From: Metallyticus violacea
Taxonomy: Eukaryota > Arthropoda > Insecta > Mantodea > Metallyticidae
DNA: 64,000 nt
Direction of reading: 5' to 3'
Assembly (NCBI GenBank): GCA_030762175.1
Contig: CM060831.1
Span: 136,883,501 to 136,947,500, forward strand
Both the position numbers and the translations under genes were made by a program. Each line of letters opens with the position of its first letter. Position 1 is the stretch's first letter. Shown in pieces: positions 1 through 11,204 of this stretch. The notes under the pieces are model-generated. The model saw only the letters and a list, made by a program, of their open reading frames with translations. It was not told the origin of the DNA and searched no databases.

Positions 1-250
1 TTTTTGTCAAAATTAGCTGTTTGATTCAGCAGTGTTCTATTAAGAATACATATAAAGGTGGTTAATATAGTAACTTGATTTAAGGAAAATTTAGTAATTA
101 GTTGTTGTATATTAGAATATACATAATATGGTTAGATTTTAGCCTTGTTATTGAATATTACATAGAAGTTCATCATAAATTAATGGGGACTAGGGTTCAA
201 AATTAATAAATTAATAATTGTTTTGGATTATTTTAGAAAATGGAAATATA

Positions 251-993
251 GAGGGTGCCAAAAAATGTATACACACTTCAAGCAAAGAAAAAACTATGTT
301 AACATAACAAAAGTGAATTCACACAAACAGAAAATGATGAGCACTAATCATCTTAGACCTGTACAGTTACAACAGCTGCTCAAAATGCCCACCATCGGCG
401 TTGATCGTTGAACTACTGTTTGAACAACGTTTGCGAAAGTGTCCTCAGCAATTGCAGCACATGCCGTTTCATTTTCTTCCCGAAGTGCAGCCTGGGTAGC
501 TGGTTTTCTACGGTATACAACATCCTGAAGAGTTCCCCATAGGTTGAAGTCCAACGGAGTTAGATCCGGAGAACGCGGTGGAAACTAAATCGGAGTGCTT
601 CGTGAGTGCTCTCAAATTTGTCTCGAATGCAATTTACTCGCGTTGGCGGTTCTGTTCTGTACAAACGTCTCCATTGTCTTTGAATTTCAACAACATTCTC
701 GGTTTTCCAATACCATTTCAAAATTTCTTTCCACTCTTCAAACGATAATCTTGGCTCCGTTTTGTTGTAGCAACGATAGCATAACGTAATGCGAGTCACA
801 TCTGTTTACAGAACATTATACGATATTCTTGGCTTCATTTGTTCATTGTTTATTTAAATGTCAGATAGCAACGCTATCATAATGTATGTGAGTCACATCT
901 GTTTACAGAACATCATACTACACATTGCTGTTGTTTTTCCGTTCAACTTTGAAATATATTAAATAGAATCTACAATACATTTTTGGTACCCTC
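251..993 (-). mobile_element. Mariner/IS630-type element, internally deleted, copy 1
   Basis: The ends form an inverted repeat: GAGGGTGCCAAAAAATGTAT on the left and its imperfect complement, ending GGTACCCTC, on the right. The 743-bp body, read on the minus strand, carries only the first and last parts of a transposase ORF. It therefore looks like a non-autonomous deletion derivative that would need transposase in trans. A second copy at 25220-25969 has the same ends but a different internal break. The right part holds a partial direct duplication (about 770-822 and 866-918). A TA target duplication is not clearly readable. The Tc1/mariner/IS630 superfamily is inferred from the transposase remnants. 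Confidence 0.75.
348..799 (-). pseudogene. Mariner-like transposase, N- and C-terminal pieces joined by deletion
   Basis: The N-terminal piece (799 down to about 612) shows a helix-turn-helix region with RLSFEEWKEILKWYWKT and TEPPTRV, as seen in DUF4817-type transposase heads. It then jumps directly to the C-terminal DDE-domain tail (about 590 to 348). There one frame reads PRSPDLTPLDF-like sequence and then LWGTLQDVVYRRKPAT. The whole catalytic centre, including the first two acidic residues, is missing, and there is a stop plus a frame change at the join. The protein cannot be active. Confidence 0.75.
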
Positions 994-1099
994 GGTGTAT
1001 AATTTTATTGTAATGCTGTTTTGTTTGTTTGGAATAAATTGAAATGAAAAAAAAAAAACATTTGCATCAATTCTTAGACCATTGCTTGTTTTGGTTTAT

Positions 1100-1680
1100 G
1101 CATATGATTTCTCATTGTCATTAAATACGTTCATATTACCGCTCTGTTGCTGATGGTACAAATGTTATAGATTCTAGTAATAAGTTTGATAATCTTGTGG
1201 AAATTTTTCATTATGTGATTATTTCAACTGTAACTGGTTCAAAGCTAACAAATTGTCATTAAATCTAGATATAATAACCACCATGAAATTCATCGCATGT
1301 AACTCACCTCATCGTACGTTATCTGTAACTACTAATAATCAAAAACTAGATTAGCGCAATGATACCTAGTGTTTAAGCTCAAAGACACAAATTGCAAACC
1401 ATATATAGAGTACATCATACCAAAAGGAAGTTAAGCAGCGTACGCACTTCGCTCATTGTATCACATTAATTTTAAAACCACGCTCAAAACAGCTTATTAT
1501 ACATAATTTCTCTTCTATTATTAATTATTTTAATATTTTGGGAAAGTCATTGACAACAAACACGTTACAGTAGAAATCAATAAGAATAATATGAAGTAGA
1601 AATAATAGAAAGTCATATAGAGTTTTATTTCGAAAACTAGAAATAATAATAACATGCAAATGTATCTTGTTACCAAAAAG
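1100..1680 (+). pseudogene. Decayed non-LTR retrotransposon reverse transcriptase, 3' part
   Basis: Read with frameshifts, the plus strand gives the motif order of the palm-to-thumb region of a Jockey-like reverse transcriptase. There is a degraded FADD-like stretch near 1155-1200, then NWFKANKLSLNLD at about 1232-1270, then KFIACNSPH. Later comes a thumb-like stretch with AAYALRSLYHI and LKTAYYT (about 1437-1505), and finally VLFRKLEII near 1622-1650. There are many stops and shifts, so it is an old dead copy. Family assignment is by motif recognition only; the clade is uncertain. Confidence 0.6.
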
Positions 1681-1795
1681 ACGTTTTATAATAAATGGAT
1701 CAGCAGAGTGAAATCTGTCTTACCGGATATCTAAGTAACAATATGTATTACTCGGCTGACGAATTTACAGATGAACAATGTTCAAATGTGTTTCA

Positions 1796-2075
1796 CCGCC
1801 ACGGGTAGCCGAGGTAGTTAAGGCATGAACTCGTGAGCGGTAGGTCTGGGGTTCGAATCCCACCAGGACCGTCCTCCTTGACTGAGTTTTTTTTCTGGTT
1901 TCCCTCAGTCCTCATAAATGGGAAATGCCGGGGAGGTACCCAGAAAGAAACCTTTCCTTCCTTAAAAAATCCATTCCCAATATATCATTTCATCTCATAT
2001 ATTATCAGTGTCCACCGCCTGTGGTGCCTCAGTAGTAAAGATGGTGTTAAACACTGTAAAAAAAAAAAAAAAAAA
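1796..2075 (+). repeat. SINE-A copy 1
   Basis: This is a tRNA-derived SINE. The head contains an A box (TAGCCGAGGTAGTTAAGGC) and a B box (GGTTCGAATCC), followed by a family body: ACTGAG, pyrimidine run, CCTCAGTCCTCATAAATG, CACCGCCTGTGGTGCCTCAG, GTTAAACACT. It ends in an 18-base A tail. The head resembles class II (Ser/Leu) tRNA. A short possible target duplication GTTTCA sits at 1790-1795 and 2076-2081. Pol III transcription and LINE-dependent mobilisation are inferred from the class, not seen. Confidence 0.9.
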
Positions 2076-2492
2076 GTTTCAGTCTTAAGACTACATGTCT
2101 AATATGATAAAATATCACTGTATAGCATATGGTGATATGACATAACTGCTTGTTGTTATTTGTTATATGTATGAGATTATATATACACACTTTAAACCAA
2201 GTGTAGATTGCTTTAATGTAACACAGTTATACACAGATTTACTTGTTCTGAAGTACAACAACGTAATGCAATGTAGTCGGAACAGATAATTAATTAAAAT
2301 GCTTATGTTACTCTAAAGTAACCAGCGTTTGCAGTAAAGTGCATATAGCATATTAGTGTAAAACATCGCATTCAGATTTCACACATCTGTGTAATGTTGT
2401 ATCTCAAGCGAAATAATTTAATTTAACATAATATGAAATGATAAAAATACCACAATTGACCATTACATGTGTCATAGAATTCAGTGGTTCAT
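2076..2492. other. AT-rich stretch, nothing recognised
   Basis: This is ordinary AT-rich intergenic sequence between two SINE-A copies. I see no coding signature, repeat or RNA gene. Confidence 0.6.
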
Positions 2493-2738
2493 TCGGCATT
2501 ACGAGTGGCCGAGGTCGTTAAGGCGCGCACTCATGAGTGGGAAGTCTGGGTTTTTTTTTTCCAGGTTTTCCTCAGTCATAAATGGCAAATGCCTGGGAGG
2601 TAACGTAAAATTAGGCCTGGAACTTTTCCTCCCTTAAAAAAACCTTTCCCAATATATCATTTCATCTCATGTATCATCAGTGTCCACCGCCTGTGGTGCC
2701 TCAGTAATAAAAACGGGCGTTATATACCATTAAAAAAA
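2493..2738 (+). repeat. SINE-A copy 2, B box lost
   Basis: The A-box region (GAGTGGCCGAGGTCGTTAAG) and the full 3' body with A tail are present. Right after GTCTGGG, the B-box segment that should read GGTTCGAATCC is replaced by a T run leading into CCAGGTTTTCC. With no B box, this copy should no longer be a pol III template. Confidence 0.85.
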
Positions 2739-3661
2739 GAAAGTACCTCATTCACGGGAGACAAATGATAATAGGGCACCCATCTAGAACGCATGAACAA
2801 AAAAATTAAGGACCAAGCGTTTGAATTGAGCGAACTGGAAGATGTCTGACGTGTGGTATTCTCACTGGAACAAGGATAGAAATTCCTAAGTGTGCCAAGT
2901 TATTAGAAATTCAACCTGACTGCAACTTGTTGACGTTATATAAACCAGCATGTAGGGAGGTCAATGAGTCGGCTATGAGTCGTAAGATAATAATCGACTT
3001 AGTCAAGCCAAATCTTTTCTTCCGTTCAGGCTTGCGACATCAGCGATAAACCATTGGCACACGATGGTCCGAGTTCGATCAAGTGCGTTAATTTTTGTGA
3101 CTATGTGAAGGGAAGGAGAAAGGTACAACTTGACGTCCGTGGCAAGAATTAATACCGTCATTGGGATAACTGGAGTAGAAAGTGAACCAAATCAAGCCTA
3201 TTCAGTTTTAGTCTCTGTACTGTTCAAAGTTCCAGCTTATAGATGGTATTGTGAGTTTCTTCATATTATAACGTCAGATATCAACAGCCTGTAGTTGTAG
3301 ATGTTTAGCAGGGATGCTTGAAGGCAAACCAAACCTAAAGTAGTCGAGATTTATATAAGTTTAATCTCAAAAAATGTACATCTCATAGGCAATCGTAACC
3401 AGATTTTACCTGTGTTTGCATTTTAAAATATCGGTACATTAGAACTAAAAAATGACCGTGACCCCAATTTTTAAATCAGATTCTTCTTTTCCAACTAATG
3501 ATCTAACGCGGCTAGTGTGAAAGAACTATTCCTATGCACTAGAAACTCATAGCATTATAAGTTGCCTCTTAAGGAACAAATATCTTACAGTAGAGAAACC
3601 TTAGGGACATCTTCACTATATATAATCAGATGAGAGAGGTTTACGGTTCAATGCTTGGAGG
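2739..3661. other. Intergenic sequence, nothing firm
   Basis: No ORF, RNA gene or known repeat is recognised. A GGTCCGAGTTCGATC string near 3065-3080 looks like a pol III B box, but no matching A box was seen, so I do not call a tRNA or SINE here. Confidence 0.5.
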
Positions 3662-3732
3662 AGGACACGGTAGCTCAGTTGATAGAGCGTCAACACGGAA
3701 GGCTAAAGATCCGTGGTTCGAATTCACTCGTC
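3662..3732 (+). repeat. tRNA-like sequence (pseudo-tRNA or SINE head)
   Basis: A tRNA-like order is visible: a GGTAGCTCAGTTGATAGAGC D-arm/A box, then GTGGTTCGAATTCAC as T arm/B box. The putative acceptor strands pair in about five of seven positions. The anticodon stem does not pair well and the T stem is imperfect. It is therefore more likely a SINE head or pseudo-tRNA than a working tRNA gene. No second copy was noticed in the window. Confidence 0.45.
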
Positions 3733-4121
3733 ACCCGAATTTTCAACTCTTGTTCTATTTTTCCAAATAAAATATTGTCAACATTTTAACATAGCGTTAA
3801 ATGAATTATCTTTAATAGTAAACAAGAACGTCTGCAACAATGGAGCAGAGATAAATGCCCCGCCCCCTCTATACCTTGAGATTTTTCCTTCTCATCCACC
3901 TTTCCAAGACAGTATACTAGCAATGTTATAACTTGCATTTTGTCCCAATGTTCTTCAAAAAGACTTCCTCCCTTTCAAAAATAATATGCAGGCAAACTTG
4001 ATCAACGCACACAAACAGTATTAAATTAAAATTCTTGCGCGAGAAAGCAAAAGCAGTCAAGTAGAATCTATAAATAGTAAGAAAGCAAGACAGAATATCA
4101 AATATTTAATTAATATAATAA
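3733..4121. other. Intergenic sequence, nothing recognised
   Basis: This is AT-rich sequence with a small C-rich patch near 3858-3905. No coding or repeat signature was recognised. Confidence 0.5.
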
Positions 4122-4173
4122 TAGTAGTAGTAGTAGTAGCAGCAGTAGCAGCAGTAGCAGCAGTAGCAGCAGT

Positions 4174-4220
<47 letters not shown>

Positions 4221-4236
4221 CAGTAGCAGTAGCAGT
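4122..4236. repeat. Trinucleotide microsatellite (AGT/AGC)n
   Basis: About 115 bp of AGT and AGC triplets are interspersed, with a purer AGC core at about 4186-4218. It is a simple-sequence repeat of polymorphic type. Confidence 0.95.
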
Positions 4237-4362
4237 ATCCTTATTGTTATAAAATTTGTATACACATTACAAATATATTTTATGCATGGGTTGCAGGCCG
4301 TACATGCCTAAGTATGATACACAATTAGAAAGAAAAACAAATAATAATACAATTAAAACAAT

Positions 4363-4403
<41 letters not shown>
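4363..4403. repeat. (TAA)n microsatellite
   Basis: This is an uninterrupted AAT/TAA run of about 41 bp. It adjoins a decayed LINE fragment on the other strand. TAA tails are common at SINE-B ends here (see 43597-43920), but no SINE-B body was recognised beside this one. Confidence 0.9.
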
Positions 4404-4406
<3 letters not shown>

Positions 4407-4439
4407 TGGAAGAAGATATTTACAAAATTACAAATGTAA

Positions 4440-4920
4440 ACATTACATTATTTATAATTAAACTAGTTCTAACCAGGAAATTAATGGTTTCTAGCTTCGC
4501 GCACTTTCGTAAGAGAAATTTCCATATTCAAGGAATTAATATGGTTCGCAAACAGATCACAGCATGCCAATTGACCTCTAATTGCCTTAAAAAGTTTTCA
4601 GGAAATAGCAATTTTCTCAGGTGTTCCCAATGAGTACGTTCGGCCAGAATATGTACCCATTCCTCATCCCCTCCACAAATGGACATATTTTCCTATCAAA
4701 ACTTTCCGTTATTTTTGAGCCTGTAACTTCCCAGTCTAAGCCCAGCCATTCTTGATTTCGCCTTTCTCTCTAGAGAGAGCATATACTCCTCTTTACCCCT
4801 TGTTAATTTAATTTAATTTGATAGACTCAAGGAGAATTTCGTGTTACATTCTGCCTCGATTTCCTGCCTGCTGATAACCTCTAGCCTTGTTCTAACTTTT
4901 TTTCCCATGCGTTTGTATTA
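4440..4920 (-). pseudogene. Decayed LINE C-terminal domain
   Basis: Read on the minus strand from about 4915, the sequence gives a basic helix-like stretch with RTRLEVISRQEIEAE. It then gives AKSRMAGLRLGSYRLKN and a zinc-knuckle-like ICGGDEEWVHILAERTHW. This order matches the region after the reverse transcriptase/RNase H part of many arthropod non-LTR retrotransposons, LRxGxYxLxx...CxxCxxxEExxHIL. Stops and shifts break the frame. The clade is not determined. Confidence 0.55.
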
Positions 4921-5808
4921 TTTGAATTTACATCAAGTTCCAAAAGAGAATTCAAGCACAAGAAGGTGCACCAGGAATAACATATAGTAAAGTCTGCAAA
5001 GAATGCTCAAATATGGTGGAAAATTAATATCTATCAAACACATTTCTTTGCTGCTTACATGATCAAAATATAAAATTAAACACTATTTTGATAGCTATAT
5101 TATATATTAAACAGTGGTGCATTGTACCTAAGAACGTTAAAAGTAAATATTAAGCCAAAGATATGTTAATTTCTTCTTGCCCCGCCCCTCACTTACAAAA
5201 AAAAAAAAAAAAAAAAAAATAGCGGAGACCTTTGCTACTGGAATGTACATCTTCGTAAAGTTTTTGTGCCGTCAGAATCTGGCGCTTATCTGCTACGTTG
5301 GTCTTCTGTTTCAAGTCACTCAGCCTGTGTCGTTTGAACAATGAAAGAAAGAACACATATCTAATCCTAGAGTAAAGTCTGCTAGGAATATTAAATGACA
5401 AATACTGGGCATAATTATACTACACAACGAAATTTTATTTATCATTCTTATGTCGTGTACCGAATCTGCTCTTGCTGTTCAAGAGATTGTTTAAAGAGAA
5501 TTTTTCAGGTGATCGAGCTCCAAGCCATAAAGCGATTCATATATTAGTAGTATCCACAAACTTATACAACTTAAGGATAACATTCGTCAAGAGACCAATT
5601 TATTTCTCAAGGAGAATTAAGAAGAGTAACGGCTATTTGCATAATAGGTGCCAGAAAGCTGTGGAAAATGAAGACGGGCAACTCCAGTGTCTCCTTATTT
5701 GACATAGGGAACACACAAATTTTTAAATGCATTAGAGTATATTACCCTGTCACTTAAGTGTTTTACCACTGATTCTTGTTGTCCGCCTGACCGTAAGAGA
5801 TGGCATAT
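4921..5808. other. Intergenic sequence with A tract
   Basis: Nothing is recognised apart from a 23-base poly(A) run at 5197-5219, preceded by a C-rich patch. The tract may mark the 3' end of an old plus-strand retrocopy, but no body was identified. Small ORFs here have no family signature. Confidence 0.5.
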
Positions 5809-5857
5809 GAGCCGATGCATACTTTGCCGCCGCGTCGCCACCAATAATTGGATGACC
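5809..5857 (-). repeat. Possible solo end of the 38.1/53.4-kb inverted-repeat family
   Basis: On the minus strand the sequence reads CCAATTATTGG, CGACGCGGCGG and ATGCATCGGC in the same order as the terminal repeat of the elements at 38131-38774 and 53426-54738. The match is short and imperfect, so this is tentative. Confidence 0.3.
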
Positions 5858-5999
5858 TGATATGATATTTTTGGTTTACATATTCAATTTTTAAGCATTT
5901 TGTTATTATATATTTTATATTAATTTCTTATAATTGTGTTCGGAACAGGGATTTGGTATAATTTGTGTACACAAGCTCAGCGTAACTGCTTGAAACATT

Positions 6000-6625
6000 G
6001 TGGATACATGGGAGAAAGAAATACTTCCAAATGCACATACCAGCTGTTGTGGAAAATATCTGAACTGCAGATCTGAACTTAGAGCTTTAGAAAGATCGGG
6101 AACGTCTCCTAGTGCGTTTGATGTTGATCATTTGAGGGAAACTCTTGATATAAATAAACTAAACTACTCGAGAGGTAACAAGACTCTTGATCACTTGCAG
6201 AAAATTGGAGAAATGAAAAATCTTTTAAATAAATGAGGATCAGAAATTTCACCCGTATGATTCATCTCTAACTGGCATTGTGATGTGTGATGAAAAGTAG
6301 ATGCGGAAATTATCGGCACAGTGACTTGATCGTATTGAGACACCGAAACACTTCTGAAAACCGAAGTTGCATCAGGGACTGTAAAGAAGTATGTCAAGAA
6401 TTTGACGAAGTGCTTCAGAAGTTGCAATAATCAGAATTAGTAAATAGAAAAGCACCAGTTCTGCTTCATGGCACATGTTTCGTGAAGCACACCCCAGAAG
6501 CTAACTGAACTGAGCCAAAAAGCTTTACCTCATGCAGCCGATATCGATAACTAAGCAAAGCTGAGACTGTTTTTACAGATTTCGCTGTCTCCAGAAGTCA
6601 CACCTTTATCCAGTTGCATAGATGT
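6000..6625 (+). pseudogene. Coding-like stretch with several breaks, unidentified
   Basis: The first 78 codons (6000-6233) are open and have protein-like composition, for example ILPNAHTSCCGKYLN and AFDVDHLRETLDINKLNYS. They then hit stops. Further short open pieces follow in other frames, for example CQEFDEVLQKLQ near 6395-6428. The continuity of plausible peptide in shifting frames suggests a decayed mRNA copy or an old element ORF. I do not recognise the family, and chance cannot be excluded. Confidence 0.35.
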
Positions 6626-7980
6626 TGATGACGATTGGATTATTGTACGTTTGTTTTGAATTGGTTAGTGCTTTATTGGAGTTAAAGTCAGAAAACCACA
6701 ACTCAAGCGGTTTGGAAGATCACGAAGGATGTTAAACCAGTGCGATATTGTCTCAAAGGAAAAAAATCAAAATAAAAGAAGGTGAAGAAGCCTAGAGGGA
6801 AATGTGAAACCTGTTGGCAAGCTGTCCAGTCCTGTACCTGTAGCGATGGAATATGAAGTTCACGCTCTGTCTTGCATACTTAATAGCCAGTACGTTTAAC
6901 CATCGAGATATCTTTCCGCCTTCAGCTTCAGTAAGACACAGACCGCCCGTGTTTCTCGTGCAGCTAGTTGACACAAGATAGATACAAGATAAGGCAAACA
7001 TGTGAGAGACGCGTATCTATATGGTCTCGACCTCTGTGGCCAACATTTTAAAGCAAAACCTTCCTAGATGTCGCTAAATAACTATTGATGGAAGAAAATA
7101 ACATTTGACAGGCACTTCGCTGATTATTTTTTCTTCCTTCGGTTCTTTGAACGTGATGGTAAAGTTTAAATATCAACTTTTGTTATTTACGTCCTTGGTT
7201 TCACTGCACAGCAAATACATTTAGATTTGTTCATACAAGGGATGTCATAAGTAATGGCAACTATGCTTTTCTCCCGCGAACAGGTAACAATATGAAAAAT
7301 CTAAGATTAACGATTTAAAGGGTATGGAATGTACTTTAGACTGAAGCCACCAGATGGTGTATGTGAGCAGAGCTGCGTGTCTCAGCATGACCCGAAGTTC
7401 AATTGGTGAGGTGGCTTACGTTAGCAGCTCATATTCAGCACATTCTCCATCACTGGCAACGAAACATCATGTGCTTGGAGATTGTTTCAAAAGCTGCTAA
7501 ACACCGTGGATTACTTCGGAGACCAGTACTGTGACGGAGATACAACTATTTTTAAACTTTGTATAAAACCTGGAAGATTGACAACATATACTGGACATTT
7601 GCGAGCGAGCCATGGAATCAAGTTTACATACTCGATTAGGGACAGATTAGCACGTTGAGACTTTCTTGGCAGGAAGAAAATTGGTCAAAGCTGGGTGAGT
7701 TTTTATGTAAAGCGCGCCTAATTAGAAGCGCGTGCGTTTAAAAAAATGTATAATTGTGATGTACAGACATACGAAAGAGAGAGAGAGAATGTTTGCGTTT
7801 CTATAATATAATTATCTGAAAGTTATACATGAATAATATTTGTGTGCAAATATTTTATATAAATAATATTAGCGTATAGGTCCGCCGGTATTAAATAGTA
7901 GCATATATGATCTATGGAATTATACAATGGATATAATGTAAAAGTTAATGTACATATATAGTTTGTAAAATAAACACCGT
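6626..7980. other. Intergenic sequence, nothing firm
   Basis: No recognised gene. The string AAGGGATGTCATAAGTAATG near 7239-7258 resembles the outer end of some mariner elements, but no partner end or transposase was found. A short GA run occurs near 7774-7786. The last 80 bp are very AT-rich. Confidence 0.4.
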
Positions 7981-8062
7981 TATCCATCAATCCATGCATC
8001 CATCTGCCTGTCTGTCTGTGTGTCTACCTAGTTTGTCTCTCTACCTATCTATCCATCCATCT
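7981..8062. repeat. Imperfect tetranucleotide repeat (ATCC/GTCT)
   Basis: Runs of ATCC, TGTC and CTAC tetramers are mixed across about 80 bp, the typical pattern of a degraded compound microsatellite. Confidence 0.8.
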
Positions 8063-8493
8063 AATTGTGTGTAAATTTTTTCTCGTGTCATAATAAACCA
8101 ATGTTCTCCGATTGCTTCTGTTTTGGTTTTTCTCTACAAAGGATGCCTACATCCAGCCTTCCATTGGTGGCACTACTTTGCAATAAATGCCATATACTTT
8201 CAATCGTATATCTTAGATTTTTCGTGTTGTCCCTTCTTCGCGAGGAAAAAGAAAATTTGCAATGACTTATGATTACCCCCGTAGTTAGAACAAATGGTAT
8301 TTAATTCGTATGTATCCACAGGATGTGGTTACAAGAAAATTCCTAATGTATGGATGTATTTTATACAGGATAAAATATTTAACGATAATCTAATAAACAT
8401 TATTTTACACAATAATCCTAAAAACCTTTTTGATCAACAAACTTCTTTCACAATATTATCTTATCAGCAATCATCGGCTCAATTGGAGGCTTT
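8063..8493. other. Intergenic sequence, nothing recognised
   Basis: This is AT-rich sequence with small ORFs lacking family features. Confidence 0.5.
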
Positions 8494-8991
8494 TTGGGAA
8501 AGCTTATTGGGGGGAAAAATAAAGAATGTGACCTCATTGTTGCATTAAAACATTCGGCCAACTGTGCCATCCCGGATCCAGCTTGCTGCCTCTGCCATAA
8601 CGTCATCGAGAACTGCAATGGAGTTTTTCCAGATTTGGAAGTAGCTATCTTGAAATGTTTCAGATCGCACCTAATTGTTACCTTGGCTTTATTTGCCTGC
8701 CAGCATTTAATTTTTATGAGTTGCAAAATGGCATTGCATTTGGGAATGACCTGGATGGCAATTCCATTTCACGTAATCATTTCTTCGATCTGGAACCAAT
8801 TTCAAATATGTAGTCGTGCTCGGCGATCGAGGCAGTTTCTTACGTCAGGGTACCGGTTGTTGTTTTGCCAGTCCCCGCCATTAGCACCACCTAATGGCCA
8901 CTTGCAGCTCCTCTATATGAATAGATTTACCGTAAAGATGGGCAAACAAGGGCGTTTATATGTTCATTGCACCTCCCTAGCTGTAACATAA
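8494..8991 (+). other. 165-codon open frame of unknown status
   Basis: This is the longest ATG-initiated frame in the window outside simple repeats. It is cysteine- and hydrophobic-rich, with CCLCHNVIENCNG and later ICSRARRSRQF. A 92-codon frame overlaps it on the other strand. No known domain, signal peptide or catalytic motif is visible. The local base composition is more GC-rich than the flanks. It could be part of an unrecognised repeat or a chance ORF; I would not count it as a gene without transcripts or homologues. Confidence 0.2.
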
Positions 8992-10067
8992 ATCTGTTCT
9001 GATTTATCTGTAATAATATATATTTGCATACATGCTCTCGTTCTGATCATTACCGATTCAGAAGTTAATTGCACAGAAAGGCCAATTCTCTGTAATACGA
9101 TACAAAGGGCATTAAATAACACGTTACTTCACAGGAATGAAAATGGGGCCGGCCTATTATCAACCTGTCTAACTTATGTTTATTCTTACATTATAAATAT
9201 ACAGTTTATGTTTATGATATGGGGAATGTTTTAGAGACAATGAGCAAAAAACACAGTAATGGAGGCTTAGGATGATTAGTTAAAATTGTTCATTCTTTAT
9301 TAAAAAAAGGAGACTATTCACAATTATATATTTCTTTTTTCCGCCTAATATCCTTAAGGACAGAGCTTAAAACAGACTCTTTGTTAAAGTGTAAGCTAAA
9401 TGCATCCAAAAGTGTCCACATACTTTAAAATAACATTAAAAAATTGCTCCACAGAGTTCTCTGCAATATAACAGCTATATAGAAAGTATCGATGGCTTCA
9501 AATAAAATTGAATGGGGCACCTGTGCTGCGGATCTTACTGTTTTTTATAATACAATAATTCTCTTTGAGGTAATACAATATATATTAGATATCCCATAAT
9601 AATAAGTTTAAAAATTAAATAAATACAATAAAAAGAAGAAATAACATTAGTAATGTCACACACTTACAGCTCAACACCCTCTTATTATCAATCAAAATCT
9701 GAGCTCTCTCAATTTCAAGAGAGAGTACCTACTATCTCTCTCTTTCTCTTCCATGGCTGCCAACAGAGCTCAGTATACCCATCTCCCTCTGTCCGATCCG
9801 GTAAAGGGTTGTGGTGGATACGTTTTCCTCCATTATTCCCTACTCTTACATTCAACCAGAGGGAAGACCCAACAAAGAAGGTTAATGGCTATAATGAAGA
9901 GAGGGGGTTGAGTAAACGGAAGAGGGGATAAAGAATAAGGGTTCGATTCATGTTTATGTGTTTGTATATACAAGTATTAATAGAAAAAGTAAATTTATCG
10001 AAATATTTGTATATTATATGTATGCTTGTAGATTTGTATGTATGTATTTATGTATATATGCATTTAT
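8992..10067. other. Intergenic sequence, nothing firm
   Basis: No recognised gene or repeat. A 92-codon ATG frame at 9653-9931 is Ser/Pro-rich at first and basic at its end, with no family match known to me. A CT/GA-rich tract lies around 9700-9760. Confidence 0.5.
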
Positions 10068-10530
10068 ATATACATACATACATACATACATACATACATA
10101 CATACATACATACATACATACATACATACATACATACATACATACATACATACATACATACATACATACATACATACATACATACATACATACATACATA
10201 CATACATACATACATACATACATACATACATACATACATACATACATACATACATACATACATACATACATACATACATACATACATACATACATACATA
10301 CATACATACATACATACATACATACATACATACATACATACATACATACATACATACATACATACATACATACATACATACATACATACATACATACATA
10401 CATACATACATACATACATACATACATACATACATACATACATACATACATACATACATACATACATACATACATACATACATACATACATACATACATA
10501 CATACATACATACATACATACATACATACA
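10068..10530. repeat. Long (CATA)n tetranucleotide array
   Basis: About 460 bp of nearly perfect CATA repeats, roughly 115 units, follow a degraded lead-in of ATGT/ATAT units. All six reading frames stay open because the unit lacks stop codons. They would encode Thr-Tyr-Ile-His or Met-Tyr-Val-Cys repeats, which are artefacts and not proteins. An array this long should be highly variable in length, and it may be compressed or expanded in an assembly. Confidence 0.98.
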
Positions 10531-10554
10531 ATTTCCGCCCCACCGCAGCCAGGG

Positions 10555-10607
10555 AAAATTCTCACTTAATTTTGCCCATGAAAAATTCTCACTTAATTTT
10601 GCCATGA
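10555..10607. repeat. 27-bp direct tandem duplication
   Basis: AAAATTCTCACTTAATTTTG occurs at 10555 and again at 10582, each followed by CCCATG or CCATG. It lies immediately beside the (CATA)n array. Confidence 0.9.
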
Positions 10608-10944
10608 AATCATCCTCCATGCCTCTGTCTGTACCACGTGAGCCTTTGGCTAGTGAGTAGTTTGCGCCTGCTCCATTCCCATTCCGATTGTACTTTTCAG
10701 CGAAATCATCTTCCTGCATTGCGCAATTGTCTGCTGCCTATCCATATCCCTCAAATGGTTCTTAACCTTCCTACTTGCACGCTTTCATATTGTGCTGTCT
10801 CCCTATCCAAATGGAAACCAGTTCCTTTCTTAATTTGGTTATGCTTTCATTTTCTCTCCCAAACTTAGCTGTTCATGATCGCACAATGCCCTAATGAAAG
10901 CTTGATTCTCCTGTATAATTCATTGGTAAGATACGGCTTTAAAT
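10608..10944. other. C-rich intergenic stretch
   Basis: Richer in C than its surroundings, with a 76-codon frame and no recognisable features. Nothing further is supported. Confidence 0.4.
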
Positions 10945-11204
10945 ACCGCCGAGGTAGTTAAGGCGCGGACTCGTGAACGGAAGGTCTGGGGTTCGATTCC
11001 CGCCAGGACCGTCCTCCCTGGCTGAGGTTTTTTCCAGGTTTTCCTCAGTCCTCATAACTGGCAAATGCCGGAGAGGTACCCTAAACTTAGGCCTGGAGCG
11101 CTTCCTTCCTTAAAAAAATTCTATCCCACATCTCATGTATTATCAGTGTCCACCACCTGTGGTGCCTCAGTAGTAAAAAGGGGCTTTAAACACACATTAA
11201 AAAA
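10945..11204 (+). repeat. SINE-A copy 3, with target duplication
   Basis: A few bases of the head are missing (the sequence goes from ACCGCC straight to GAGGTAGTTAAGG). The B box (GGGTTCGATTCCC) and the complete body with A-rich tail are intact. GCTTTAAAT flanks it on both sides (10936-10944 and 11207-11215), a 9-bp target-site duplication that fixes the boundaries. Confidence 0.92.

Noticed and set aside
1833..2102. ORF across SINE-A copy 1 (and similar frames at 11499-11843 and 54359-54688)
   Set aside because: The translation is that of the SINE body and recurs wherever the repeat does. It has no independent evidence.
3662..3732. Functional tRNA gene
   Set aside because: Box-like sequences are present, but the anticodon and T stems pair poorly and no terminator T run follows closely.
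7239..7640. Another mariner element
   Set aside because: One end-like string only; no transposase motif or partner end could be read.
9950..10719. Several long ORFs of 159-236 codons on both strands
   Set aside because: They are the six-frame readings of the stop-free (CATA)n array; no biological protein is implied.
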